Below, in pieces: positions 10,884 to 24,426 of a stretch of 64,000 nt of DNA. Source of the stretch: Cryptomeria japonica. Lineage: Eukaryota > Streptophyta > Pinopsida > Cupressales > Cupressaceae. Under the pieces are notes generated by a model that ran no database searches, was not told the DNA's origin, and was given only the letters and a program-made list of their open reading frames with translations. The DNA is taken from NCBI RefSeq assembly GCF_030272615.1, contig NC_081406.1:113119783-113183782 (forward strand). Direction: 5' to 3'. The translations under genes and the position numbers were made by a program. How positions within the stretch are numbered: the first letter of the stretch is position 1; each line of letters starts with the position of its first letter.

Positions 10884-11969
10884 ATGGAATCATTGAATAT
10901 GGCTTTGGAGAAACAACTTGAGATTACACTTGAAGATTATGATGTTGAAATATTAAAGAACTTAAAGCTACAAGATGAGTTGAATTCTGCTAAAGAATTT
11001 ATTCTTGTACTACAAGAGAGACTATCATCTATTCAAGCTAGGAGAAAGGAACAATGTTAGAAATTGAGTCAGGAGAACATGGTTATGAAGAATGAAATGG
11101 AAACTATGACTATGAGGATTCCTAAGAATATTGAGGACAAAAAGAAAAAGGAATAAAATATTGTTGTATCCCTAAAGAAAAAAATTGAAGAATGTGGTAG
11201 GTTGGTTCATGAAAATGAGATATTGAGGACTAATTTGGTACAATCCCAGAGCAATAAGAAAGATCCTGAAAGAAAAATGATAATACTAAGAGATGACTTA
11301 GCTGGTGCAAGTGAGTATAAAGAAAAATTCAAGATCAGCTCAACACAACTTGATGCGTTACTGAAGAGATAGAGGTAGATTGGACATTCCAGTGGACCTA
11401 GATTTGAGAAAGGATAGAGTTTTGGTTTTGCTAATGAAGATCAAAACCATAAGGCACTGGTAAGGCAATTCAATTCTTATAAATTCAATGGTAGATGTTT
11501 TCTTTGCAATAGATTTAGACACATGGTTAGGTAATGTAGAAACAGAGAAAATCAGAACCCTGACTTTGCTCCCGGTAAATGTTCTAAATGCAATAAAATT
11601 GGTCATAAGACAAAAGATTGCATAATGAATTTAAAATGCTATGCTTGTGGAAAATTTGGACATATGGCTAATTAGTGTAGGTCAAGAAATTTCATTGGTT
11701 TTAGCAAGGCAATTCAAAAGAACAATATTACATGTTATGCATGCAATGAAGTTGGACATATTGCTAAGTTCTATAGAAGAAGAAATTCATCAATTGGCAA
11801 TGGAGGATCAAATGATAAAGAAAAAGACAAGGTTAATGAATTCTAGAAAGATCATACTCAGAGATGGGTTAGAAAGACTGAATAACAATCATTAGATGGG
11901 AATGTCCCGGTTACCTATCTAGCAGAAGAGGTTGCTCTTGCACCGACAGTGAGCTCATCTGATAACTAA
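10884..11969 (+). pseudogene. Element B ORF1: coiled-coil protein with four CCHC zinc knuckles
   Basis: One frame of 362 codons runs from ATG 10884 to TAA 11969 with several in-frame stops (first at 11058) but no frameshift. Residues ~1-165 are heptad-rich and charged (ALEKQLEITLEDYDVEIL, KKKIEECGRLVHENEIL). Then come four knuckles: CFLCNRFRHMVR, CSKCNKIGHKTKDC, CYACGKFGHMAN and CYACNEVGHIAK, with some Cys lost. The order matches a gag nucleocapsid, but the N-terminus is not the UBN2 type of C1 or C2. Element A carries the homologue at 27239-28354. RNA packaging is the likely role, by inference from the knuckles. Confidence 0.75.
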
Positions 11970-12343
11970 GGAAGATGCCTTATGGGTAGGCAAATTTCAT
12001 GGAAGATGATGCATATGCCCCTGGAGGAGATTCTGGAAGATGTTCCAGATATTGGAGAGGATTATCTGACATTGATATATTTAGAGTGAGATCCGGTATC
12101 ATTCATTGACAGTCAATTTTTGTCAACAAAAAATTAGGGTTTTCTCGATGGATAAAAGGTTGATTACACTTCATTGTTATTCACCCAGCATTCAGAGCAA
12201 ATTCAGAGAAATTCAGAGTGATTTAGTGTGATCAGAGGCTATTCAAAGGTGATCAAATTTCTTCTTAAGCGATCACACTGACATCTAGAAGGATTTGTTA
12301 GAGGTCTTCACCGATAGTTTTCTAAAGGCATTTTTCTTGAATC

Positions 12344-14586
12344 ATGGAATCAGGATCATCTTCTACTCCTATTTTTGTTACAAATCCAACTATAGTAGAA
12401 GTTAAGGACTGCCCCAAGCTAATTTTCAAATGCTATCCACATGTGGCTACCAAGGAAGATTCAATTGGAGTGTGTTCTTGCATCCTGGAGGAAGTGGTAT
12501 ATTTAGAAGATGTTAGGGCCTATATTCATTGTCATATAGAGGACTTAGGCACTTGTGAGATCAAGGGGATGTATATGAATGAACTCATGGGAGAATATGG
12601 TAAATTCAAATTGGCATATCAACACATCGAAGATCTAGGGTTCACTAATACTTTGGATATTCAAAGTTTGAGGACGAGATAGTCAGATATGTATTGAGAA
12701 GAGTACATTGGGAATTTATATGGCTAGACCGACCCTACAAAATCACTAAGGAAGTCATCTGAGCAATTACTAGTTTTCCAATGGTAGGGAAACATCTAGA
12801 TAAGAAAGTATCAAATGACTTCGTAAGGAAGATCACTAATGCCACATCAGACAAGAGATCGATGAAGGTGAGCACCATCACCAACACCGACATAAATTTT
12901 GACAACATGATCATAGGCTACAAGGTAACTCAGTCTAATTGGCTGAATTCAGTTTCAAGTTCATGTATTTTGGCCGCTTATAGGATGATGAGAGAAAATA
13001 TCAAGTTAGGTATTTGTGACTGGATGCTTGAGGAGTTATTGATCAATTTAGGGAAGATTAAAGGTGAGAAGAAGGGCACTTTCCAGTATAAAAATATGTT
13101 AGTTTGCTTAATGCTATACTTTTTTAATGATACTCTTGGTTCTAGAAGGAAGCAATGGGGTTTTGACATCTCGGTAGGAAGACAACTAAAACAATCAATT
13201 GTTGGATTGGTAATTCTTAGAGATGATAAGGTATGGGGTTACTTCAAGGCTTTTTAGAGATCTATGAGGTCTAGAATAAGAGTACATAAGCATATAGTAG
13301 AGAAATACTCTATTGACATATGTTTCATGGTTAAGAAAGATGAGACCCTCATAGAGGCAATCAAGCCTCAAAATATTTGGATAGCTGAAATAGGATATGA
13401 GGTGGATGCATTAATTCTTGATGCATATTGTAAAATTCTACTTGATGCAAATATAGATGGAGCAAAAAACCCTTGTGGAACAACACAACAAAAGATTCTT
13501 GAGGTTGAAACTAAGTTCAATCGAAAGAAAAGGGAAAAAAAAGAAGGTAAGGAAAGAAAGTTTATTTAGGAGGTTTCAAAGGGCATTAAGGCACTCATTG
13601 ATGTTATCCCAGAGAAAGGGAGAAAGAGAAAGGATCTGGTAGTTCACATTGAACCTGTGACTACTGATTCTGAGCCTGAGGATAACACACCATTAACATT
13701 CAAAAGGGTTGTGAGGAAGAAACCAAAAGAACCTAAAGTGGAAGCAAAGAAACAATTGGTTAGGAAGGTCACCATCAAATTACCAGCACAAAAGAAGGAA
13801 CCCAAGGCTACGCCATCAATTGCATCCAGTAATACTAGAAGGAGGAAGAAGAGTGACATTGATTTGACACTACAAATTGGTAATGTAAACATTATTCTAT
13901 TTGACTTGAACTAAAATTGTAGATGAAATTACTAAGGATGAGATGTTGAAAAATGTTAAGTCTTATTATGATACATTTGAAGATGATGAATAGAGAGAGG
14001 TAGAGGAAGCAATTCTTCTATATTTAGATATCTATAAGAAAACATTTATTGAAAAACAAAATCAAATACCAATAAAGCTATACAACATGTTAGATGCTAG
14101 AAGGTTATCTGCAATGCAATAAGACAAACACATTAAGATGAAAGAACTTTTAGCTATATGTGTTTCTATAACTCCAGATGAGATGGAGAAGACAATAGAG
14201 GCCGTTGACATAAAGTTTTTTAATAGAAAACATAGAATAACTAGCCTGATGTTAGGAAGGATGATTGAGATAATAAAGGAAACACAAAAGGGTTGGATAA
14301 ATTTCTTGGGAGAGGATAGATGATTCTTCACTTCACTAGAGACAAAGACTAATATTGTAGATACACTGATTGAAGGGAAAGGTAAAGGAATTATGGGTAC
14401 TCCACCCTTCATTTTTAATAATATCAAGATAGTGGAAATTGAGCCATCAGTTAATACAAATGCACAAACAAATACTGAGACACTAGTTAATGCTGAGAAC
14501 ATTGTACCAGATACTAACATTGAGGACAGTTCTCCTATAGATATTAATGTATAGGTTGGGGATATTATTCCTAGAGAGGAACTGAC
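12344..14586 (+). pseudogene. Element B ORF2, N-terminal and central part: unknown protein
   Basis: Starts MESGSSSTPIF at 12344. It matches A ORF2 in blocks: KEDSIGVCSCILEEV, HIEDLG, RRVHWEFIWLDRPYKITKE, ATSDKRSMKVSTIT, KIKGEKKGTFQYKNMLVC, FDISVGRQ, then VEKYSIDICF and PQNIWIAEIGYEVD. A Lys/Arg-rich segment with FKRVVRKKPKEPK (13700-13745) looks like a nuclear localisation signal. The ITxAITxFP block faintly recalls plant mobile/transposase-like domains, but I cannot assign it. Stops and frame changes occur near 12680, 13257, 13570, 13912 and 14323. The frame is cut at 14586 by C1 and resumes at 21273. Confidence 0.65.
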
Positions 14587-14591
14587 AGTTA

Positions 14592-15732
14592 TGCTAGGAA
14601 CCAGAAGGACAACTGAGAGGGGGGGTGAATCAGTTGTCAATAAATTATAACCCAAATACAAATTATTCCAACTTAGACTTAGTGTCGGTAAACCAAACTT
14701 AATGCCAGTAAAATAGATTAGCAATTATATCAGTATCGATGTAACTTAATGCATGAAATGGAAAGGAAAACAAAACCCAAAACACATGACACGGATATTT
14801 TGACATGGAAATCCTGTAAGGGGAAAAACCACGGTGGGAAACCTTACCCACAATCAGATGATACTACTGCAGATTGTAAGTGTATACAAATGGGGTTTGC
14901 ACATGCAGAAATGCCAACCGCTTAGAGCTCACTACTCAATCACAAAATAGGAGCCACACTGACTACAGTAGGATGGTTAAATCCTGTAACAATGTACTGC
15001 TTCAAAGTAGCATCTATAATGTTGGATTCCGTACCAGTTTAAGCTCTAACAAACACCTTCATAACCTTCCTTCAACCTCTAGATAATGTTTGCATGATTC
15101 ACACTATGATCTTCCCATATGATCTTCAATATTCGCACATACACTCATACCATTACCATGTTACATATATATATGATTACATCTCTCAAATGAGATCTTA
15201 CATTTATACAAAACCGAAGACCAAATGTTAAGTTTGGCTCACTAAAGATATTACATTTAAATCAATTACAAAATAAGTCATGATGCGATACAATATGTCA
15301 GCCTCAATACATTTACAATATCCAATCAATAAACCATTTCCAAAACATGTCGTGTTGTTCTGGAACATGATATCCTGTGTCATTCCATAACCTAGACCTA
15401 TTTGCCTTAAAAAGAAAACATGTCAACCTGATTGGACCAATAAGCAAAACACCAAATCCAAACATCCAATCCATGTCTTTGACATAACCAAATGATCTCC
15501 AGATGATAACAAGTCATCATCCTTTCTAGTGAACCATATAACCTACAGGTGAACATATACTAGTGATTGTTCTTAAGCCACTAACCTTGTCAATAAACAC
15601 AATGTGCTGGTTCAACAATAAACCAATATAACTAGGGTGCCAAATCAACAAAGTAGACCTCCAGAAGGATAAGTGTTGATATCAATGACAAAACCAATGC
15701 AACACATGACGAAGTCATCCATAATACCAACA
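14592..15732 (-). repeat. 3' LTR of C1 (1,141 bp)
   Basis: Plus-strand tips TGCTAGGAACC and ATACCAACA. It aligns with 20140-21267 over its length. The U5 hairpin is GACAACTGA (14608-14616) with TCAGTTGTC (14630-14638). The copia LTR block ACCACGGTGGGAAACC is near 14828. Confidence 0.9.
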
Positions 15733-15747
15733 ATCTCCCCCTTTGGC
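15733..15747 (-). promoter_or_regulatory. Polypurine tract of C1
   Basis: ATCTCCCCCTTT on plus gives AAAGGGGGAGAT on minus, adjoining the LTR tip. The neighbouring GCCATCAATG-type context is shared with the tracts of A and B. Confidence 0.85.
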
Positions 15748-16096
15748 ATTGATGGAAACATTAGATGGAAAAACATCTAAGTACCAAAACAAAATACCAA
15801 AAACCAACAGACCAAAAATCTCCCAAAATATTTCAATACCAGAAATCAAAACCAAAATACATCTCTCCAAGTAGAATGTTCATCTCTCTCAAAGTACAAA
15901 GTTTTTCCATAGATATCTCTCCTCCTTTGGCATCAAATGCCAAAGCAGTTAAGAATAAATATCAGAACACATCATACAACTAACTACTCCCCCTAAGAAG
16001 TAGCTCTCCTCCATCAAAGCGAAAAAAATATTTCTTTGTGAGTCCATGTCAGTTTGATGCCAAACTTCAACATATAAGTTGTTGTTGATGGGGAAA
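15748..16096 (-). other. 3' untranslated part of C1
   Basis: Between the RNase H end and the polypurine tract. Only short open frames occur; nothing beyond the retrotransposon 3' leader is seen. Confidence 0.6.
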
Positions 16097-16861
16097 TTAC
16101 CCGAAGCTGCTCTCTGATATATTCAAAAGTTGCCTTAGGAAAAGGTTTTGTAAAGTATCTGCAATTTTCTCTTTAGTATTCATATAAACCAATCTCACTT
16201 CATTTGCTTCAGCATTCTCTTTCAGAAAATTATACTTAATAGAAACATTCTTTGTCTTAGAGTGAAATACCAGATTCTTTGATATATCAATTGCCGTTGA
16301 ATTATCACAATAAATAGTTACCAATTATTCGCATTTTACCTTAATATCCTTTAGCATTTTCTTAATCCATAATACCTTAGTACAATTAGTTGTGGCTACA
16401 ACATATTCTGCTTCAGTTGTAGATAATGATGTAAAACTCTGCTTCTTTCTTATCATTGAAATCAATCTTTTGCCAAGAAAGAATGCACCACCAGTGTTAC
16501 TCTTTCCATCATCTACATCTCCTGCCCAATTTGAATCTATATATGCACACAACTCAAAACTATCATTCTCAGGATACCATAAACCAAGATTTGTTGTGCC
16601 TTGTAGGTACCAGAAAATCCTTTTTACTGCTCATTCATGATTTTCTTTAGGATTGCTTTGAAATATTGAAACAATACATATTGCATTCATTATATCAGGT
16701 CTGGTTTGTGTCAAATACAGTAAACCTCCAATCATTGATTTGTATCTTGTAGGATTAATAGGAGTTGAATCATCCTTAAATGTCAATTTATCAGTTGTAG
16801 TCATAGGAGTACTTACCGGTTTAGATTTTTCCATACCAAATTTCTTCAAAAGTTCCTTCAA
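16097..16861 (-). pseudogene. C1 RNase H and end of reverse transcriptase
   Basis: Pieces in order on the minus strand: LLKKFGMEKSKPVSTPM and MIGGLLYLTQTRPDIMNA (end of copia RT), then the RNase H blocks YIDSNWAGDVDDGKSNTGG, SLSTTEAEYV, and after a stop YCDNSTAIDISKN, HSKTKNVSIKYNFLKE. The RNase H acidic residues are visible (D of YIDSNWAGD, E of TEAEY, D of YCDNS). Family role: removal of the RNA template during reverse transcription. Stops at 16324 and 16630 break it. Confidence 0.88.
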
Positions 16862-17890
16862 GTATTTTGTTTGACATATGAATATACCTTTATCTATTTG
16901 TGAAATCTACAAACCTAGAATTTTTTTTATCTCTCCAATCATAGACATTTTAAATTCTTCCTACATCTTGTTAGCAAAGTCTTTACACGGTCCATCTTCA
17001 CCTCCAAAAATGATATCATCCACAAAAACTTCAATAACCAAAATATCATCATTAGTGATTTTGTAATACAAGTTACTATTAGAATTACCTTTAGTGTATC
17101 CAAGCTTCAAAAGATATTTTATCCAATCTAGCATTCCAAGCTCTGGGATCTTTCTTCAATCCATATAAATCTTTCCTCAATCTGCAAACCATATCCTTAT
17201 CATCTGTCAATGAAAATCCATCAGGTTGTTCAATGTAAACTTCTTCTTCAAGATCACCATTCAAAAATGTACATTTTACATCCATCTGATATACTTTATA
17301 GTTCTTATGAGCTGCAAATGCAAGAAATAGTCTAACTACCTCAATTCTAGCTACCGGTGAAAAGGTTTCATTATAATCAATTCCTTCTTTCTGAGAATAA
17401 CCTTTACAAACTGATCTTGCTTTGTTCCTGATTACTTCACCATCTTCACTAAGTTTATTCCTAAATACCCATTTAGTTCCAATTACATTTTTGTCTTTAG
17501 GTCAGGGAACTAATGTCCATGTATTGTTCTTTTCAATCTAATCTAATTCATCTTCCATTTCTTTTATCCAAGGTTTATCTTGACATGCTTCAATAACAGA
17601 TGCTAGTTCAACTTGAGAAATTAAACATACCTCTTCATTTGCCAATCTTCCTCTTGTCATAATACCTTGATTTTTGTTTCCAATTATTTGATTCTCTTAA
17701 TTATTCAATCTTACATACCTAGGTTTATTCACATGTTGTTGTTCTTCAGTCACAATTGAGTTTTCTAATGATGCGGGTTTGACTAGATCTACATTCTATA
17801 CCAGTGCAATCTGTGTTGATTCATTTATAATCATTTTAACTATCAGTTCAGAATCTACAGACCTTGAATCTCCTCTAAAATGTTTATCTA
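16862..17890 (-). pseudogene. C1 reverse transcriptase (RVT_2), broken
   Basis: The copia RT blocks are spread over frames with stops: [87 protein letters not shown], and below 17091 the area of the YVDD box. MDVK supplies the first catalytic Asp. Nonsense and frame changes are frequent, so no active enzyme is possible. Family role: copying element RNA into cDNA. Confidence 0.82.
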
Positions 17891-17893
17891 TCT

Positions 17894-18871
17894 TCACATT
17901 AGTACTTTTAATGATTTTCTGCAATATTTTATTATAACATCTATATGCCTTGCTTCTAGATGAATAACCAAGAAATATTCCTTCATCACTTCTAGGATCA
18001 AATTTTCCAATAGACTCATATCTCCTAATATAGCATTTTCTTCCAAATATTTTGAAGTATTTAAGAGTAGGAGTATGACCAAACCATAGTTCATAAGGGG
18101 TCTTATTGGTTTCACCTTTGATGTGAACTCTGTTGAAATTATAAACTCTATTCTATTGAGGTGTTCGGGGTGTGATAGTTGTCTTTTGATCCCATTTACT
18201 TCAGAGAATGTATTAAATTCCCTAGACATAAATTCTCCTCCTTGATCAGATCTCAAACACTTGTTTTTCTTGTCGGTTTCATTCTCTACCATTGCCTTGT
18301 ATAACTTGAATTTCTGAAAAGCTTCTGATTTTTCCTCGAGAAAAGTAACCCAACACATTCTAGAATAATCATCAATTATTAGCATAAAATATATATCTCC
18401 CTGAAGACTTCTTATTCTTGCTAGACCACACAAATCAGTATGAATTATATCAAGAATATTATTTGATTTCTCAAAAATGCTCTTAATTGTTGTTCTAACT
18501 TGCTTTCCCATTTGACATTCCTTACATACCAGATTATGAGGTTTCACAATCTTAGGTAAATCCCTTATTGCCTTAGTTGAACTAGTCTTTACAATGAAAT
18601 CAAAATTCGCATGGCAGAGTCTCTTATGCCATAACCAACTTTCATCAATGTGAGTAATCAAACATGTCTTGTCACTGGTATTCAAATGAAAGATATTACC
18701 TTTAGTCTGATTACCGATTGCAATCTCCAATTCAGTTTTGTTTATGATTTTGCATTTTTGATTCTTGAATTGTAACTGAAATGCTTTTTCTACTAATTTA
18801 CCAACACTCAAAATATTACGCTTCAAACCTTCTACATAATAAACATTATCAGTATTGTGCTTACCATCCAA
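17894..18871 (-). pseudogene. C1 GAG-pre-integrase and integrase core
   Basis: The start continues the protease tail (YYVEGLKRNILSVGKL). The zinc-binding GAG-pre-integrase part is ESWLWHKRLCHANFDF ... CKECQMGKQVR. The rve core shows HTDLCGLARI, IIDDYSRMCWVTFL, and LRSDQGGEFMSREF with two catalytic Asp. The last catalytic Glu should follow in QNGxAER, but here the reading becomes PEHLNRIEFI after a frame slip near 18170. Family role: insertion of the cDNA. Confidence 0.88.
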
Positions 18872-18937
18872 AGAAATAGTGCCTCTTCCTTTGATTAAAC
18901 AAGTTTTGTCATCTCCAAATCTTACTAGACCTACATT

Positions 18938-20009
18938 TCATTCCCAAAATGACAAGAATTTTCTTTTATCACCAGTCATATGATGCAAGCATCCACTATC
19001 AATGATCCATTCATCCTTTTCTTCAATTTTTGCTGCTAGTGCCTTCTCTACTGGTTTGATAATAGGTGTTTGTTGATCTTCTTTTATTGCAACAAATGCC
19101 CATCCATTATCTATCAGATCTTCATTTGAATCATGTGTAACTTCTTCATCTGCATAGTAACATGATTTATCTTTATTTTTCTTAAATTTGTATCTCTGAT
19201 ATTCAGGGTTAGGCTTATATGTTCTCTTTTCTTCCTCTGTCAATCTTGCATGTCTATCAGGACATCTAGATGCTATATGACAAATTTTATTGCAATTAAA
19301 ACATTTGAAAGGTGCTTTACCTTCATACTTACTTCTTATTGGACCTTTAGGCATCTTCCTTGCCAATAGTGCTTCACTTCAAGTTCATTTTCAGAAAGTG
19401 CTTTCCAATCAGATTTGTTAGATGATGATGATGATGCTTTAAAAGATAAATTAGTCTTGACTGTAGCTGCAGGACCAAATTCTTTAAGCTCAAATGCTGA
19501 AAGTTTTCCAACCAAGGTATCTCTAGATACTGATGTATTAGGCATTGTTCTCAACTCATTAATAGTAGTTACTTTCATTTTGTAAGCTAGTGGCAAAGCT
19601 CTTACAACTTTAGAAACAATCTAATCTTCACTTTAAGATCCTCCACAACACTGTATTCCTAAAACAATTTTATTAACTCTTTTCATAAATGTGGAAATTC
19701 TTTCATCTTATTTCATTTTCAAATTTTCATACCTGACCCGGTAACATTCCAGTTTTGCAATTTTGACAGTGGTATCTCCTTTATTCAATATTTCCAATTT
19801 ATCCTAAATAGTTTTAGCAGTGATCCATCGGATAATCCCATGATTTGTTGATCTGATAATGAGCTCATAAGTGCTTCTCTTTCTTTGCAATCATTCTCCA
19901 AGTCTTTAGCCAATGTCGGTGGATGAGGGTTATTTAGAGTAGGACCAGCATAGCCATTCTTTGTAACCTGCCACATATCTCTTCCAATGTAGTTCAAATG
20001 TGTCTCCAT
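18938..20009 (-). pseudogene. C1 gag and protease
   Basis: Three pieces in changing frames: METHLNYIGRDMW (20009 down), LAYKMKVTTINELR with LVGKLSAFELKEFG (19596 down), and KGPIRSKYEGK followed by the knuckle CFNCNKICHIASRC (19366 down). The protease active site is WIIDSGCLHHMTGD near 18985. The gag core and knuckle match C0 and, more distantly, C2. Stops and frameshifts between the pieces show a dead copy. This is the UBN2-type gag of an autonomous copia, different from ORF1 of A and B. Confidence 0.88.
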
Positions 20010-20127
20010 TCCGATCTTTCATATAACATAATTAGTTCCATCAAGTTTAGGATTCTCCCCACCTAAAAATATTTGTTTCCATAGGATCTCCTCAAGCTAT
20101 TAGACTTCTGCAAAAAGAGGACTATGC

Positions 20128-20138
20128 TTTGATACCAA
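20128..20138 (-). promoter_or_regulatory. Primer binding site of C1
   Basis: TTTGATACCAA on plus reads TTGGTATCAAA on minus, next to the 5' LTR end TGTTAGG at 20140. Initiator-Met type with one or two changes. Confidence 0.8.
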
Positions 20139-20139
20139 T

Positions 20140-21267
20140 TGTTAGGAACCAGAAGGACAACTGAGAAGGGGGGGTGAATTAGTTGTCAATAAATTATAAC
20201 CCAAATACAAATTATTCCAACTTAACTTAGTTTCAATAAACCAAACTTAATTCTAGTAAAACAAATTAATTGTTATATCAGTACCGATGTAACTTAATGC
20301 ATGAAACAAAAATGAAAACAACATCCACAACACATGACACCAAGATTTTGATGTGGAAACCCTGTAAGGGGAAAACCACAGTGGGAAACCTTACCCACAA
20401 TTAGATGATACTACCACAGATAGTAAGTGTATACAAATGGGGTCTGCACATGTAGAAAGGCCAACCGCTTAGAGCTCACTGCTCAATCACAAAATAGGAG
20501 TCACACTAACTACAGTAGGATGGTTAAATCTTATAACAATGTTCTGCTTCAAAGTAACATTTGCAATGCCAGATTCAGTACCGGTTGAAGCTCTGACAAA
20601 CAACTTCATAACCTTCCTTCAGCCTCTAGATAATGTCTGCATGATTCACACTATGATCTGCTCATATGATCTTCAATATTCACACATACACTCATACCAT
20701 TACTATGTTACATATATATATGATTACATCTCTCAAATGAGATCTTACATTTATACAAAACCTAAGACCAAATGTTAAGTTTGGCTCACTAAAGATATTA
20801 CATTTAAATCAATTACAAAATAAGTCATGATGTGATACAATATGTTGGCCTCAATACATTTGCAATATCCAATCAATAAACCATTTCCAAAATGTGTCGT
20901 GTTGATCTGGAACATGATATCCTATACCGGTCCATAACCTAGACCTATCTTCTGAAAAAAATAAGATTAGACCAATAAGAAAAACACCAAATCCAAACAT
21001 CTAATCCATGTCTTTGATATAACCAAATGATCTCTAGATGATAACAAGTCATCATCTTTACTGGTGAACCATATAACCTATCTATGAACATATACCAGTG
21101 ACTGTGCTTAAGCCACTAACCTTACCGATGAACACAATGTGTCGGTTAAACAATAAACCAATATAACCAGAGTGCAAAATCAATAATGTAGACCTTTAGA
21201 AGGATAAGTGTTGACATCAATGAAAAAACCAATGTAACACATGACGAAGTCATCCATAATACCAACA
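20140..21267 (-). repeat. 5' LTR of C1 (1,128 bp)
   Basis: Tips TGTTAGGAACC and ATACCAACA. Partner of 14592-15732. The hairpin is present near 20155-20190 with one decayed pair. The AGTTA target copy follows directly. Confidence 0.9.
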
Positions 21268-21272
21268 AGTTA

Positions 21273-22459
21273 CATAGACTGCACCGAGTGGCGAAGCCAC
21301 TGATGCAAGTGAGGAGGCAATAAAAGTTAAATCACAAGAGAAAATAAGTGAATCCGGTAGGGAACCAATTTCTAGCACATCATTATTGACAATTGACACT
21401 TCTCTAGCTGAGAAGAAAAATACCATAGAGATGAGTCCCATAGAACTGATGATGATGGTTACTCTGAAATTGATGAAGGAACTACAGACAATGGGATTAT
21501 ACATCAATCCATAACTATTTTGCATAGATTGGTCCTGGAATGTAAGATTGAGAATGAAGTGAGCCCTTTCAGAAAGCTTAAGGTAATAATAGAACACATC
21601 TCTAAATATTTTCAATCATTATAGCAAATCTCTAAGCGGCTAGCACTTGAAAATTTCATTGGCTAAGAGAGACACTTTTGATCGGATCATTGACAGAGAG
21701 AAGAAAAAGATTGAGGAGAAGGTAATTCTGATAGAAAATTCTTTGAAACAAGGTACTAATATATACAGGGTATGTTGCAATACTGAGATTCTTACAACAA
21801 AGGTAGATGAAAAGATAAAAGAGATAGAGGACAAGATTTATAGATATTGCTAACTCTTTTGATGGAGTAATTTCAATGACCACATCTATTGATGGACAAA
21901 TTTTGACCTTGGAGAATAAAATTTATGCTCTTGAAAAGGAAAGAGATAAGATCATTTGAAGAGCCATAAGTCTCAGAGGTTTGGTGAGTCCAAGATTGGA
22001 TTCACTTGGTGTACATAAGAGAGAATGAATGGATATGCTTGGTAAGCCCACACCGGCAGAAGTTAATAAGAAAGAATCACTTGCATATTTACTGAGTGGA
22101 CTTGTATCTATCTCTGACACATTCAAAACTAGTTGGGATACTTATGTGGAGTTACTGGAGATAGCTTACCCAAAAATTTTGAAAGTGGTCAAGCTCCGAT
22201 AAGACATTTTTGGAGGTATTCAGTGTACAGTTATTATTCCTTGATATTCTTTTTACAATTTTTGGGCATTGATTTCAAAGGGGGAGTAGTACACATGTGG
22301 AAAAGAACGAAGGGTTACATACATTAGGCAAAGTTATAGAGTATTTGAAATTTTGGAGTATTGGAGCATTTTGCATATTCAGCTCAGGGGGAGCAGGGTA
22401 GGATGAAACCGATAGTTGAAACCATGACCATTTTTCACATGAGTGTTGCCATCAATGCG
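21273..22459 (+). pseudogene. Element B ORF2, C-terminal part
   Basis: The frame interrupted by C1 resumes here. Pieces are acidic, Ser/Thr-rich and probably coiled coil, and end with the block LVSPRLDSLGVHK (about 21983-22021), which pairs with SPRLDNLLTHW in element A (about 39720). The conserved 3' region GAGTGTTGCCATCAATG leads into the polypurine tract. Many stops and at least two frame changes are present. No known domain is seen. Confidence 0.5.
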
Positions 22460-22470
22460 AAAGGGGGAGA
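22460..22470 (+). promoter_or_regulatory. Polypurine tract of element B
   Basis: AAAGGGGGAGA immediately before the 3' LTR tip, with the upstream context TGTTGCCATCAATGC that also precedes the tract of element A. Confidence 0.85.
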
Positions 22471-22471
22471 T

Positions 22472-23452
<981 letters not shown>

Positions 23453-23457
23453 GTAAT

Positions 23458-24199
23458 GTGTTGGTGGATCCTTTGATGCACTTTCGGGAAGTTTTATTGA
23501 TTGGACGATGTTTGTTTGGCCTTAGAATGACATGTGTTATGATTTTATTTTAAGATTATGTAATGGATCTATTGTATTATCATTTGAGTGGCCAACCTAA
23601 TTGGTTAGGTCTCAGGTTGGTATAAATATATGTAAGATCTCATTGTAGATCATGGATGTATGAATGGGAAAGGATCGAATAATGTAATGATCATTTATGC
23701 AGAGGATTTGATTAATCATAGGTGATTGAGTTGGGTTTATTTAAGAGGTTTTCGACCTCTGGTATTGAGCCTAACCGGAATTGTAATCTGGCATGTTTGA
23801 TGCTATCACCATCATTTCTTCTCTCAGGATTATTGTCCAAATATTTTGATGTGGTTGACATCTCTATAGTCAGTGAGACTCCATAGTGATAAGTAGTACA
23901 CCTTAGGCAGTGTGTCTTCTTGCATGTGCAGGACCCTATCGTAATCATATACTTTCTACAAAAGTATCATCTGATTGTGGGTAGGGCTTCTCATCATGTT
24001 TTTTCCCTTTACTAGGTTTTCGATGTATAAATCATGGTGTTATATGATATGGTTGCATTGTATGGATTCTTTTTTTTTCAATTATACTTTAATGCTTTAT
24101 CAGTTATTCAGGTATAAGGTTTGAAGTGCATCATTTCACAGAATCTATTAACAATTGATTCAACCCCCCTCTCAGTTGTTCATTGGTTATCCTAACATA
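23458..24199 (+). repeat. LTR 'D', right part
   Basis: Has the usual order of these LTRs: GTCAGTGAGACTCC, a GCATGTGCAGG word, the block TTTTTTCCCTTTACTAGG, then hairpin arms AACAATTGA (24150-24158) and TCAGTTGTT (24172-24180), and the end TATCCTAACA at 24199. No primer site follows; a microsatellite does. It may be a solo LTR hit by element B. Confidence 0.7.
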
Positions 24200-24235
24200 T
24201 ATATGTATATATATCTATACATGTATATATATGTG

Positions 24236-24267
<32 letters not shown>

Positions 24268-24426
24268 CATTTATATACATATGTATATACATATATATAC
24301 AAATATATACATATATAGACATATATATACATACATATATAGACATATACATACATATATACATACATGTATATACATATATACATTTATACATATATAT
24401 ATACATACATGTATATACATATATAC
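24200..24426. repeat. TATA/TACA-rich compound microsatellite
   Basis: Alternating TATATA and ATACATAC words over about 225 bases. Apparent open frames rich in Tyr and Ile on both strands are artefacts of the repeat. Element E is inserted at its right edge. Confidence 0.95.

Larger units (their letters stand above)
14592..21267 (-). mobile_element. Copia element C1, full structure, decayed
   Basis: LTRs at 14592-15732 and 20140-21267 with perfect target copies AGTTA (14587-14591 and 21268-21272). Minus-strand order is 5' LTR, Met-type primer site, gag, protease, integrase, reverse transcriptase, RNase H, polypurine tract, 3' LTR: the full Ty1/copia plan. It sits inside ORF2 of element B, so it is younger than B. 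Many stops and frame breaks have accumulated, so it is inactive. Confidence 0.93.

Noticed and set aside
11641-11895. 84-codon plus frame within B ORF1
   Set aside because: It is out of frame with the four-knuckle reading, which is supported by the homologue in element A.
16392-16650. Plus-strand frames opposite the C1 RNase H
   Set aside because: The minus strand carries clear RNase H blocks; the plus frames are shadows.
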